Shown piece after piece: positions 8,817 to 16,603 of a stretch of 64,000 bases of DNA. The stretch is taken from NCBI GenBank assembly GCA_963708165.1, contig OY970187.1:3038001-3102000 (forward strand), written 5' to 3'. Under the pieces are notes generated by a model. The model worked only from the letters and a program-made list of their open reading frames with translations. It ran no database searches and was not told the DNA's origin. The stretch comes from Rubricoccus sp963708165. Lineage in GTDB: Bacteria; Bacteroidota; Rhodothermia; Rhodothermales; Rubricoccaceae. The position numbers and the translations under genes were made by a program. Position 1 is the stretch's first letter, and each line of letters opens with the position of its first letter.

Positions 8817-9893
8817 ATGTCCCGCCCCGAAGCCCTCCAGAGCGCCCTCGACCGATACCAAGAGGTCCTCGCTGAGATGTCGACGCCAGAGGCCGCGAGC
8901 GACCCCAAAACGCTCGAAACGCTCGGCCGCGAGATGTCGGACCTGGAGCCCATCTGGACGCTTTCCAAGCGTCTGGACGACATGCGGCAGGAAGCAGCCG
9001 ACCTCAAAGAGATGGCCTCTGGCGAGAGCGGTGAACTCGCGGAGATGGCCGATATGGAGCTGGGAGAAATCACGCCCCAGATCGAAGAGGCCGAGGCTGA
9101 GATGGAGGAACTCCTCGTGCCCAAAGACCCGACCGACGCACGCGACGCCATCATCGAGATCCGCAGTGGCGCAGGAGGCGACGAGGCCGCGCTGTTCGCA
9201 GGCGACCTCTTCGATCTCTACGGCAAGTTTGCCGCCAACAAGGGCTGGAAAGTGGAGGTCATGGACCTTTCGGAAGGCACCGCAGGCGGCTTCCGCGAGG
9301 TCACGTTCGCGCTCAAGGGCAAGGGCGTCTTCGGCGAGATGAAGTTCGAAGGCGGCACGCACCGCGTGCAGCGCGTGCCCAGTACGGAAAGCCAGGGCCG
9401 AATCCATACCTCGGCCGCGACCGTCGCGGTTCTGCCCGAGGCAGAGGAACTGGATGTGGAACTCAGAGCCCAGGATATGCGCATCGACGTGTACCGCTCC
9501 TCTGGCCCCGGCGGCCAGAGCGTCAACACGACCGATTCCGCCGTGCGCATTACGCACATCCCGACCGGCCTCGTCGTCAGCATTCAGGACGAAAAGAGCC
9601 AGCACAAAAACCGAGACAAAGCGCTTCGCGTCCTCCGCTCCCGGCTCTACCAGCTCAAGCGCGACGAGGCCGACGCCGAGCGCTCCGCGATGCGCAACGA
9701 GATGGTGGGCTCCGGCGACCGCAGTGGCAAGATCCGCACCTACAACTGGCCCCAGGGCCGCGTGACGGATCACCGCCTGGACGGCGACGACAAGAACCAC
9801 GCGCTCCAAAACATCCTGGACGGCAACCTAGACCCCATTATCCACGCCCTCCACCTCGCCGACCGCGCCTCGCGCATGGACGACGCGGGGTAG
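8817..9893 (+). CDS. prfA: Peptide chain release factor 1
   Basis: RF1 recognises UAG and UAA stop codons and triggers peptide release on the ribosome. The protein has 358 residues, the normal length. The stop-codon-reading motif PxT is seen as PST in VQRVPSTESQGR, and the catalytic GGQ is at residues 232-234 in SSGPGGQSVN. The GGQ glutamine is normally methylated by PrmC, which is not in this window. The ATG at 8817 was chosen over an in-frame ATG about 22 codons upstream because the protein family begins here and the extra sequence is repeat-rich. Confidence 0.97.
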   Translation: MSRPEALQSALDRYQEVLAEMSTPEAASDPKTLETLGREMSDLEPIWTLSKRLDDMRQEAADLKEMASGESGELAEMADMELGEITPQIEEAEAEMEELLVPKDPTDARDAIIEIRSGAGGDEAALFAGDLFDLYGKFAANKGWKVEVMDLSEGTAGGFREVTFALKGKGVFGEMKFEGGTHRVQRVPSTESQGRIHTSAATVAVLPEAEELDVELRAQDMRIDVYRSSGPGGQSVNTTDSAVRITHIPTGLVVSIQDEKSQHKNRDKALRVLRSRLYQLKRDEADAERSAMRNEMVGSGDRSGKIRTYNWPQGRVTDHRLDGDDKNHALQNILDGNLDPIIHALHLADRASRMDDAG

Positions 9894-9916
9894 CCTTTGA
9901 CGCCCTCCAGCAGACG

Positions 9917-10375
9917 ATGCCTCATGCGAAGGACAGAACGGTGTGGGTGGCGGCAGTCGGAAGCTTTCTGATCGCTGTGGGCTTGCTGATGCCCACGTGC
10001 CTCGTGATTTTTGCGGTCGTGACTGAGTTTCTGAAGGCCATTGGTGTCAGTCTATTTCAGTCGCTCACAGTGTTAACGTTTGGTTCGATTCCGCTTGGAC
10101 TTATCGGTACAGGGTACTTCTTGTTGGTCGGGTACTGGCGCATAGCTATGAGCCGCGCCTCCGGCTCACGGCGTGTGGCGTTCTGGCGTTTGTCGGCAGG
10201 CTACAACGCGCTTGGTCTCGCTCTAATGATTGGGGCGTTTCTAGTGGAGGTGATCGACGGAAACATGGGTATCCCCGTTATACTGTCGTTTCCAGCTATC
10301 TGTTGGACGGGGTTTATGGTAAACCTCGGCCTGGTGAGAAGTAGAAGAGCCGGAGCGAGCGCGGCCAGTTCGTAG
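9917..10375 (+). CDS. Small four-helix membrane protein, unknown function
   Basis: A 152-residue protein with four likely transmembrane helices (about 8-30, 42-72, 93-108 and 117-138) and short basic loops. I recognise no family. Its base composition is visibly lower in GC than its neighbours and it contains no copy of the iterated motif until the stop codon, whose final G starts a palindrome. Both features suggest recent acquisition. Confidence 0.7.
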   Translation: MPHAKDRTVWVAAVGSFLIAVGLLMPTCLVIFAVVTEFLKAIGVSLFQSLTVLTFGSIPLGLIGTGYFLLVGYWRIAMSRASGSRRVAFWRLSAGYNALGLALMIGAFLVEVIDGNMGIPVILSFPAICWTGFMVNLGLVRSRRAGASAASS

Positions 10376-10392
10376 CCTCTGGCGCCAGAGGC
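10375..10392. repeat. 18-bp palindrome sharing its first base with a stop codon
   Basis: The G of the TAG stop at 10373-10375 is the first base of GCCTCTGGCGCCAGAGGC. It lies at the convergent junction with the minus-strand thioredoxin-like genes and is a candidate terminator. Confidence 0.9.
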
Positions 10393-10418
10393 CCGACCGT
10401 CCGTGGAACCTCCGCGAC

Positions 10419-10665
10419 GTGTCATCCTGAGCGGAAGGAGCGCCAGCGAGTGCAGCCGAAGGATCTCTGCCGAGCGCAGTTTCACGACAGTCCGCCGCGC
10501 CAGAGGCTACTGCCAGAGCGCCGACGCACAAGCCCTGCAAGCCTGTCCAGCACACCATTCCGAGCGCAGCCGAGGGATCTACTTGCTGGGTGCTCGCGCG
10601 CTGAGCAGGCCTCTGGCGCCTGCTGCGGCTAGATCCCTCGTCGCTCCGCTCTGTCGGGATGACAC
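10419..10665. repeat. Inverted-repeat intergenic element (GTGTCATCCTGAG family)
   Basis: The left arm begins GTGTCATCCTGAGCGGA (10419) and runs to AAGGATCT; the right arm, AGATCCCTCG to GGGATGACAC (10631-10665), is its imperfect reverse complement. A third related copy, CATTCCGAGCGCAGCCGAGG, lies near 10555. Similar CATCCTGAGCG...AAGGATCT sequences are common, unexplained intergenic repeats in many bacterial genomes. No gene is seen between 10393 and 10753. Confidence 0.8.
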
Positions 10666-10753
10666 GTAGGGGAGGGCAGGGGCCGTGCGCACCGCCAGAG
10701 GCCTCTCGCGTGGTGACCAGGCCACCAGAGCAATCCGCGAGCCTCTGGCGCGG

Positions 10754-11204
10754 CTACCAGGTGCTTTTTGCGCCTGCAATGGCCGCGTCGAGTTGCTCGC
10801 GCGTGACCTCGCCGTAGTTGAACGCCGTCGCCAGGCGGCCGTCGCGGAAAACCCATGTCGTGGGAATCCACGTGACGGGGAGGCCGAGAAACTGCGTGTC
10901 GCGGTACTCTTTCGGCGCGTCCTGCCCCACGCCGGGCTGCGCGACGACCTCGGCGCGCGCGGGGATGCCATACGCGCGCAGCGTGTCCTGGCCGCTGGCG
11001 CCAGAGGCCCAGAGCGAGACGAAGGTGAAGCCTACGTCCTCGTGCTCCGCAATCGCATCGGCGATTCCGCGCTCCAGCTGTGAGATGGAGTTGCCGCACC
11101 AGTCGGCCCAGAACAGGACGACGTGGATACCGCCTCTGGCGACAGAGGTCGCAACGGCGCGCTCGGCGTCGGTGGAGGGTTTTGAAAAGGGAGAACTCAG
11201 GCAT
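10754..11204 (-). pseudogene. Second thioredoxin-like protein (WCGNS type), frameshifted
   Basis: A thioredoxin-like domain is readable on the minus strand (IHVVLFWADWCGNSIS ... TWIPTTWVFRDGRLATAFNYGEV) and is clearly homologous to the neighbouring gene at 11210-11764. The only plausible start, ATG at 11204, is in a different frame: one extra base near 11180-11190 (in TTTTCAAAAC) separates MPEFSLF from the domain. The span is 451 bases, one too many. The active site is CGNS, with only one cysteine, as in the neighbour. Either a sequencing error or a decayed tandem duplicate. Confidence 0.78.
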
Positions 11205-11209
11205 AGGAA

Positions 11210-11764
11210 TCAGTCGTGGTGCCAGTCGTTCTGGGCGTCCGCGATGGCCTGCGTCAGCATCGCGGGCGAGACCTCGCCGTAGTTGAAGGCGTAGGCGAGC
11301 GTGCCGTTGCGGTTGAAGACCCACGTTGTAGGCGTCCACGTAATAGGTCTGTCCATGAAGATGACGGGCTTGCGGCCGGGGTGCGCGAGGACTTCGACGC
11401 GCTCTGGCACGCCGTAGCGCGCGAGCGTCTCCGCGCCGTCCTCGCCGTCGTTGCGGACGGCCACGTAGGTAAACGTCACGCCGGGGTGCGCGTCGATGAC
11501 CTCCGCGACGCCCGCTCGCAGCTCGTTGACCGAGTTGCCGCACCACGGTGCCCAAAAGTGGACCACGTGTATCCCGTCCTCGGCGACGATGGCGCGGACC
11601 GCCGCCTCGGCGTCGGACTCGCCAGAGGCCGCGGCGGATTGAGCCTCTGGCGTGGCATCTGGCATGAGGATCGTCGACGCTGTGCTCAGGTCGAGGGTGG
11701 GCGCCTCTGATTGCGCGCAGGCCGTAGCGGACGCAAGGAGCAGGACGAGAGTCAGGAAACGCAT
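11210..11764 (-). CDS. Exported thioredoxin-like protein with single-cysteine CGNS site
   Basis: A 184-residue TlpA/thioredoxin-fold protein. MRFLTLVLLLASATAC is a signal peptide, possibly lipoprotein type (C at residue 16). The domain begins about residue 60, with FWAPWCGNSVNEL. The usual CxxC is CGNS, so it cannot form an intramolecular disulfide and could act as a monothiol or by binding thiols. The late motif WTPTTWVFNRNG supplies the expected cis-proline-side strand. A frameshifted tandem copy follows nine bases downstream with the same CGNS. Substrate is unknown. Confidence 0.85.
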   Translation of the reverse strand: MRFLTLVLLLASATACAQSEAPTLDLSTASTILMPDATPEAQSAAASGESDAEAAVRAIVAEDGIHVVHFWAPWCGNSVNELRAGVAEVIDAHPGVTFTYVAVRNDGEDGAETLARYGVPERVEVLAHPGRKPVIFMDRPITWTPTTWVFNRNGTLAYAFNYGEVSPAMLTQAIADAQNDWHHD

Positions 11765-11789
11765 AGAAGGGAAGGGTGTCACCAGGGGC

Positions 11790-12545
11790 CTAAGATCGGT
11801 CACGCTCGGCCTGTTCGCGATTGCGCTCGGCCCGCCTCTGGCGCCGGGGCGTCTCGCCAGAGGCTTCTTTGGGCACGCCCGTGCCGCCGCCGATGACGAC
11901 GGCGATCTCGCCGCGCACCTTGGGACGTGCCGCGAAGTCGGCTTCGAGCTCGGCGAGCGTACCGCGGGCGGTTTCCTCGAAGCGCTTGGAGATCTCGCGG
12001 CAGACCGCGGCCTGCCGGTCGTCGTCCAAGTGCTCGCGCAACTGGCCGAGGAGTTTGACGAGCCGGTGCGGACTTTCGTAGAGAACCATCGTGCGCGTCT
12101 CGGTTTCGAGCGCTGTGAGCCGCGTCTGGCGGCCTTTCTTGTGCGGCAGAAAGCCCTCGTACACGAACCGGTCGCAGGGCAGGCCGCTGGCGACGAGCGC
12201 AGGCACGAACGCCGTCGGACCGGGGAGCGCTTCGACGCGCACGCCCGCTTCGATGGCCTCGCGCACCAAAAGGTAGCCGGGGTCCGAGATGCCCGGCGTG
12301 CCCGCGTCGCTCACGAGTGCGACGTGCTCGCCCGCTTCCATCCGCGCGACCATGTGTGCCGCTTTGCCGTGCTCGTTGTGGATGTGGAAGCTCGTGCGCG
12401 GCGTCGTGATGCCGTAGTGCGTGAGCAGCACGCCCGTGGTGCGCGTGTCCTCGCAGGCGATGACGGCGGCCTCGCGAAGCACGCGGAGCGCGCGCATCGT
12501 GATGTCTTCGAGATTGCCGACGGGCGTGGGAACGAGGGTGAGCAC
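11790..12545 (-). CDS. rsmI: 16S rRNA (cytidine-1402-2'-O)-methyltransferase
   Basis: RsmI 2'-O-methylates C1402 in the decoding centre of 16S rRNA using SAM. The 251-residue protein starts LTLVPTPVGNLEDIT and has the tetrapyrrole-methylase fold signatures ACEDTRTT, VALVSDAGTPGISDPG, LPGPTAFVPAL and FEGFLPHKKGRQ-type text, with ISKRFEE and the GEIAVVIGG strand near the end. The C-terminal tail after about residue 225 is Arg/Gln-rich and partly encoded by the iterated motif. Assignment is secure. Confidence 0.95.
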   Translation of the reverse strand: MLTLVPTPVGNLEDITMRALRVLREAAVIACEDTRTTGVLLTHYGITTPRTSFHIHNEHGKAAHMVARMEAGEHVALVSDAGTPGISDPGYLLVREAIEAGVRVEALPGPTAFVPALVASGLPCDRFVYEGFLPHKKGRQTRLTALETETRTMVLYESPHRLVKLLGQLREHLDDDRQAAVCREISKRFEETARGTLAELEADFAARPKVRGEIAVVIGGGTGVPKEASGETPRRQRRAERNREQAERDRS

Positions 12546-12596
12546 AGAGGGCAGGGAAGAAGGCGTCTGAAAACGGGACGTGCGGAAAGAGAGCAG

Positions 12597-12614
12597 GCCT
12601 CTGGCGCCAGAGGC
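12597..12614. repeat. 18-bp palindrome next to a stop codon
   Basis: It lies 10 bp beyond the stop codon of the minus-strand channel gene (12624-12626) and upstream of rsmI, so it could separate the two transcripts. Confidence 0.9.
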
Positions 12615-12623
12615 GTCGCGTGT

Positions 12624-13658
12624 CTACTTCGCCGGGGCGCTCAGTTGTCCGCCCGCGCGTATTTCGCCGATGCGGGCGGGCGAGCCCAGCACGATCAGCG
12701 TGTCGCCGGAGACGAGAGGGACGGTCGCGTCGGGGTTGAACTGCCAGTCGCCAGAGGCTTTGAGCACGCCGACGACGATGGCGTTGTAGCGGCGGCGGAA
12801 GTCCACGTCGACGAGCGAGCGGCCGTCGAGGAGGCTGCCGTGGGCGACGCGGATTTCTTCGAGGTCGAAGTCCATCGCGCCGACGCCGAGGACTTTCTCC
12901 ATGAACCGGTCCACGCGCGGACGCAGGATGGTCTGCGCGATGCGGTCGGCGCCGATCTCTAGCGGCGAGATCACCTTGTCGGCGCCGGCGCGCTTGAGCT
13001 TGTTGAGCGCCGACTGCTCGTTCGTCCTCGCGACGATGAACAGGCCGCTCGGGCCGGTCTCGGGCCGAATCTCGCGAGCGGAGAGGGCCACGAACACGTT
13101 GGCGGCGTCTTGCGGGAGCACGAGGATGAGTCCGGAGGCGCGCTCCAAGCCTGCCGCGCGCAGCACATTTTCCTCCTCGGCGTCCCCCTGCACGAAGAGG
13201 AAGCCCTGATCCTCCATCTGCCCGACTGGCTCGTCGGCGCGGTCGACAACGACGACGTCGCGCCCGGCCTCGCGGAGATCGCTGGCGACGCGTTCGCCGA
13301 TGCGGCCGAAGCCGCACACCACATAGTGGTCAGAGAGAGAGTCGATGCGCCGTTGCATTCGCCTGGACCGGAAGTTGGCGTTGAGGATGATAAAAGCCAC
13401 GGCGCGCGTTGCGACGACCGCGAACGTACCGATGCCGACCGACCCGATCACCATCGTAAACACGCGCCCGGCATCGCTCAGCTCCGTCACTTCGTTGAAG
13501 CCGATCGTGGTGACGGTGATGAACGTCATGTAGAGCGCGTCCAGCGGGCGCATCTCTTCCAGCAGGATGTAGCCCAGCGCGCCGATGCAGAACAGGCCCG
13601 TTACGACCGCTGCCCCAACGGCTAGCTCGCGCCCCGCGCCAGAGGACCGAGACGCCAT
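12624..13658 (-). CDS. Two-helix potassium-channel-like protein with RCK domains
   Basis: A 344-residue membrane protein: two transmembrane helices with a pore loop (residues about 12-85), then an RCK/TrkA-N domain (VVCGFGRIGERVASDL at about 113, a Rossmann motif) and a TrkA-C domain (about 255-340). It probably conducts K+ with cytosolic nucleotide or ion gating. The selectivity filter reads TTIGFNE (about 50-56) rather than TVGYGD, and the acidic residue is shifted; related bacterial channels have similar GF-type filters, so selectivity is uncertain. The start lies one base after the stop of the next gene, so the two are co-transcribed. Confidence 0.9.
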   Translation of the reverse strand: MASRSSGAGRELAVGAAVVTGLFCIGALGYILLEEMRPLDALYMTFITVTTIGFNEVTELSDAGRVFTMVIGSVGIGTFAVVATRAVAFIILNANFRSRRMQRRIDSLSDHYVVCGFGRIGERVASDLREAGRDVVVVDRADEPVGQMEDQGFLFVQGDAEEENVLRAAGLERASGLILVLPQDAANVFVALSAREIRPETGPSGLFIVARTNEQSALNKLKRAGADKVISPLEIGADRIAQTILRPRVDRFMEKVLGVGAMDFDLEEIRVAHGSLLDGRSLVDVDFRRRYNAIVVGVLKASGDWQFNPDATVPLVSGDTLIVLGSPARIGEIRAGGQLSAPAK

Positions 13659-13659
13659 C

Positions 13660-14163
13660 CTAGGCCGCTACGCGGAGCCCAAACGCGACGCCGTGCCACG
13701 CCTGGGCAGCGGGCCGCACGACGCCTCTGGCGCGGAGCGCGCCGAGGTCGGTCGTGGTGAGGTCGAGCACCTCGGTATGAGCGCCGACGGTGCCCTCGCG
13801 AGCGAGACGGCGGAAGGTTGAGCGCGAAACCGACTGCCACGCGCCAGAGGCGTCGCGGTAGCTCACCGCCAGAGGCGAGGCCTGGGCGAGGCCGGAGGCC
13901 TCGAAGGCGGCTTCGACGGCGTGCGTCATCGCGTCGATGCCGCAGCCGCTGACGCCCGCGTTGAACTCTTCGGGCGAGATCAGCGCGGCGACCGCGAGCA
14001 CGGAATCACTCGCGCGCTCGGCATGCGCGGTGACCGCGCGGCCATGGCTGGCCCAGGTGGGCAGAAAGGCGCGGACCTGCGCGAGGGCAGCGTCTGGAAC
14101 CGGGCCGCTGGCGGCGAACAGCCAGAGCCGGGCGTCGTCGGGAAGGGAGTCGAAAGCGTTCAT
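13660..14163 (-). CDS. Conserved protein of unknown function with SGCGID motif
   Basis: A 167-residue soluble protein. The text LWLFAASGPV, FLPTWASHGRAV, GVSGCGIDAMTHAVE and a C-terminal AQAWHGVAFGL resemble a Bacteroidota-wide family often misnamed as ABC-transporter ATPase. There is no Walker motif. It precedes the RCK channel gene by one base. The function is not known to me. Confidence 0.75.
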   Translation of the reverse strand: MNAFDSLPDDARLWLFAASGPVPDAALAQVRAFLPTWASHGRAVTAHAERASDSVLAVAALISPEEFNAGVSGCGIDAMTHAVEAAFEASGLAQASPLAVSYRDASGAWQSVSRSTFRRLAREGTVGAHTEVLDLTTTDLGALRARGVVRPAAQAWHGVAFGLRVAA

Positions 14164-14218
14164 GGCACAGGATACGCCGGGGGCCCTTGCGCGAAGCGGA
14201 GGCGGCGTGAGTCCCGTA

Positions 14219-14236
14219 GCCTCTGGCGCCAGAGGC
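14219..14236. repeat. Intergenic 18-bp palindrome
   Basis: A GCCTCTGGCGCCAGAGGC copy in the 253-bp gap between two minus-strand genes, next to a second, unrelated inverted repeat. Confidence 0.9.
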
Positions 14237-14287
14237 TTGGCGAAGCAGATCGCGAGGCTCCACGAGCCCCTATCAAACCCAGGGTGT

Positions 14288-14399
14288 TGTCATCGCGAGA
14301 AGCCCATTGGTTACGGCTCAGGGCAGGCTCCGGCACGCGGCGACCTGGTGTTTTGGTGCTCACCTGCACGAAATGGCCGCGCTTCGCTCGCAATGACAC
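14288..14399. repeat. Inverted-repeat element (TGTCATTGCGAG family)
   Basis: TGTCATCGCGAGAAGC at 14288 pairs imperfectly with GCTTCGCTCGCAATGACAC ending at 14399. The TCATTGCGAGC...GAAGC sequence is a widespread intergenic repeat in unrelated bacteria whose origin is unknown. The remaining bases of the gap 14164-14416 show no gene. Confidence 0.78.
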
Positions 14400-14416
14400 C
14401 GGTAGTGTTAGCGCGT

Positions 14417-15058
14417 CTAAGCCGTGCTCACCAGTACCGGCTCGCCCGTGTCCAAGTCGGTCGCGCCGATGGCGACGGTGCCCTTGTCGTCGATGGCGAA
14501 GACGACCTGCATGCGCAGAAAGCCTCGGGGCGCGGGCGGAAGGTCGACAAAGGTGACGCGGCCCAGTCCGTCGGCGAAGGACGCGGGCTGGTCGCCGCGT
14601 CCGCAGATCACGCGGATCGTGAGCGAGTCCTGAAAGTCGCGCGCGTTGGTAAACGTCTTGGCCGCGGCGCACGGAACCGTCGTGCCCGTCGTGAGGATTT
14701 CCGCGAAGCGGTCACCGCCGATTTCGAGGCCGAGGCTGCATTCGAGCCGCGTTTCATCGGTCGGGACGGTGTGCAGCGTAACGGTTTTGCGTGCGGCCTC
14801 TGGCGTGACCGGCGCCAGAGGCCTGGCGGTGATCTGCGCGCTGGGCGCCGAGACGCGGAGGTAATCCGTGACCTGCTCGTAGGCTTCGTTGATGCGCTTG
14901 AACGTCTCGACGGCGCGCGTCTGGAGTTCTGCGTTGTCGGGGAAGCGGTCGGGGTGCCAGACCATCGCGAGCTCGCGCCGCGCCTTTTTGGCGTCGGCGA
15001 GGGAGGCTTCGCGCTGAAGGTCGAGCAGGGAAAAGGCGTCGTCGAGGGGAAGCGACAC
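14417..15058 (-). CDS. J-domain protein fused to a DnaK-like substrate-binding domain
   Basis: A 213-residue cytoplasmic protein. Residues about 6-68 form a J domain with the essential HPD at 35-37 (MVWHPDRFPDN) and RINEAYE in helix IV. Residues about 100-205 closely follow the beta-sandwich substrate-binding domain of Hsp70/DnaK: TTGTTVPCAAAKTFTNARDFQ, then VDLPPAPRGFLRMQVVFAID and ATDLDTGE, like the DnaK text around IPPAPRG. The Hsp70 ATPase domain is absent. It may hand substrates to DnaK as a J-protein with a borrowed client-binding module. Two motif copies encode the linker (RPLAPVTPEAARK). Confidence 0.88.
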   Translation of the reverse strand: MSLPLDDAFSLLDLQREASLADAKKARRELAMVWHPDRFPDNAELQTRAVETFKRINEAYEQVTDYLRVSAPSAQITARPLAPVTPEAARKTVTLHTVPTDETRLECSLGLEIGGDRFAEILTTGTTVPCAAAKTFTNARDFQDSLTIRVICGRGDQPASFADGLGRVTFVDLPPAPRGFLRMQVVFAIDDKGTVAIGATDLDTGEPVLVSTA

Positions 15059-15182
15059 GTGCAGGCGTGGTGGATCATGCGTGCTCTCCGCAACCGATGT
15101 GCCAACGACTTCAGCGTTACGTACAGGCCTCTGGCGTGGTGTGCTGGCGCACCGTTGCAGCGCATTTATGTAATGCCAGAGG

Positions 15183-16370
15183 CTAGACGCCCCGCAGCAC
15201 GAGGGCCGCCATAAAGCCCACGCCCGTCCGCATCGCCTCCTCGTCCAGCGTGAAGCGCGGCGTGTGCAGGCCGTGGCGGCTGTCGGCCTCGTCGGAGCCC
15301 GTACCCAGTACGTAGAAGCAGCCCCGCGTCTCGCGGGTGTACCACGCGAAGTCCTCGGCGGCGTACCACTCCGGCACCTCCACCACGCGGTCTGCGCCTA
15401 GGAACTCGCGCGCGAGCGCCGCCACGCCAGAGGCTAGCTCTTCGTCGTTGGTGAGCGACGGGTAGCCGACGACGATCTCGACCTCGCACGTGGCGCCGAG
15501 CGCCTGCGCCGTGTGCTCCGCTACGCGCTGGATGAGCCGGTGCGCCTCCCAGCGCCAGTCCTCGTCCATGCTGCGAAACGTGCCGATGAGCTTTACCTCG
15601 TCCGGGATGATGTTCGTCGCGCCAGAGGCCTCCACGCGCCCGAACGAGAGGAGGCTGGGCACGCCGGGCGGGCGGTGGCGCGAGATGACGGTCTGCAGCG
15701 CGGTCAGGATGTGCGCCTGCGCCATCACCGGGTCGATGAGCAGGTGCGGCGCTGCCGCGTGCCCGCCCCGGCCGCGGACGGTGAGGTAGAGCTCGTCTGC
15801 GCTCGCCATGAACGGCCCGCCGCGCACGCCGATGAGCCCCGAGTCCAGGTGTGGCACCACGTGCTGACCCAGGATGGCCTCTGGCGCCCCGACGCCGTTC
15901 ATCTCGCGCAGCACGCCGTCCTCGATCATCACCTTGGCCCCGCCGGGCGCCTTCTCCTCACTGGGCTGGAAGACGAGCCGGACGGTCCCGGCCAGGTCGT
16001 CTCGCATGGCGTGGAGCACGCGCGCCACGCCGAGCAGCATCGCCGTGTGCCCGTCGTGGCCACAGGCGTGCATGCGTCCTGAGTGCTCGCTCGCGAAGTC
16101 GAACGTGTTGGCCTCCACGATGGGCAGCGCGTCGATATCGGCACGCAGCGCGCGAACCGGTCCGGGCTTGCCCCCCTCGATGTGCGCCACGACGCCGGTC
16201 TTCCCGATCCCCTCCAAAGGCTCCAGGCCGATCTCGCGCAGCGTTTGCGCGATGAGCGCGGCGGTCTGGTGTTCCTCGAAGGCGAGCTCCGGCGTGCGGT
16301 GGATCTGGCGGCGGAGACGGACGACCTCAGCGTGGCCGTCGTCGGTGAGGGAGCGGATGCGGTCGAGCAC
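15183..16370 (-). CDS. M20-family amidohydrolase (N-acyl amino acid / hippurate hydrolase type)
   Basis: A 395-residue cytoplasmic zinc/manganese amidohydrolase. Family signatures are RRQIHRTPELAFEE, ALRADIDALPI, MHACGHDGHTAMLLG (metal ligands) and FQPSEEKAPGGA (catalytic glutamates), with the dimerisation domain at about 180-300. Members remove acyl groups from amino acids or hydrolyse IAA conjugates; the substrate cannot be fixed from sequence. A motif half-site abuts the stop codon (CCAGAGGCTA). The upstream side is a GGGGGAA microsatellite. Confidence 0.93.
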   Translation of the reverse strand: MLDRIRSLTDDGHAEVVRLRRQIHRTPELAFEEHQTAALIAQTLREIGLEPLEGIGKTGVVAHIEGGKPGPVRALRADIDALPIVEANTFDFASEHSGRMHACGHDGHTAMLLGVARVLHAMRDDLAGTVRLVFQPSEEKAPGGAKVMIEDGVLREMNGVGAPEAILGQHVVPHLDSGLIGVRGGPFMASADELYLTVRGRGGHAAAPHLLIDPVMAQAHILTALQTVISRHRPPGVPSLLSFGRVEASGATNIIPDEVKLIGTFRSMDEDWRWEAHRLIQRVAEHTAQALGATCEVEIVVGYPSLTNDEELASGVAALAREFLGADRVVEVPEWYAAEDFAWYTRETRGCFYVLGTGSDEADSRHGLHTPRFTLDEEAMRTGVGFMAALVLRGV

Positions 16371-16371
16371 A

Positions 16372-16420
16372 GGGGGAAGGGGGAAGGGGGAAGGGGGAAG
16401 GGGGAAGGGGGAAGGGGGAA
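16372..16420. repeat. Seven tandem copies of GGGGGAA
   Basis: A 7-bp microsatellite starting two bases from the M20 gene start, in its 5' leader as read on the minus strand (TTCCCCC repeats). Copy number is likely to vary by slippage and could change expression of that gene. Confidence 0.95.
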
Positions 16421-16456
16421 GGGTTGGACAGGGCGGCGCTCAAAAGTTCCGACCTC

Positions 16457-16474
16457 GCCTCTGGCGCCAGAGGC
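16457..16474. repeat. Intergenic 18-bp palindrome
   Basis: A GCCTCTGGCGCCAGAGGC copy in the divergent region between the M20 gene and the acylase gene, followed by GAATGGGAAGCAG, a relative of text after the palindromes at 21177 and 24218. Confidence 0.9.
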
Positions 16475-16492
16475 GAATGGGAAGCAGCTTTG

Positions 16493-16520
16493 CCCAGTAC
16501 CCAGTACCCAGTACCCAGTA
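16493..16520. repeat. Four tandem copies of CCCAGTA
   Basis: A second 7-bp tandem repeat in the same divergent region. Related but not tandem text (AACTCGGAACTCGG, ACCCGGAACCCGG) follows palindromes near 21210 and 24250, so the composite palindrome plus CCxxGTA/GGAAC tail is itself a dispersed repeat. Confidence 0.9.
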
Positions 16521-16603
16521 CCCGGAACAGCCTCTGGCGGGTCTGCCCGGTTGCGAAGAGTGGTCCTGCGTTGTACCGTCAGGAAGAACCTGCCCCCGAC
16601 CCC

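Noticed and set aside
10081..10110. Possible tRNA T-loop (GGTTCGATTCC)
   Set aside because: No cloverleaf can be folded around it and it is inside a convincing coding region.
10629..11555. Long minus-strand reading frame across the thioredoxin pair
   Set aside because: It is Arg-rich, has no family likeness, and is out of phase with the two recognisable thioredoxin domains.
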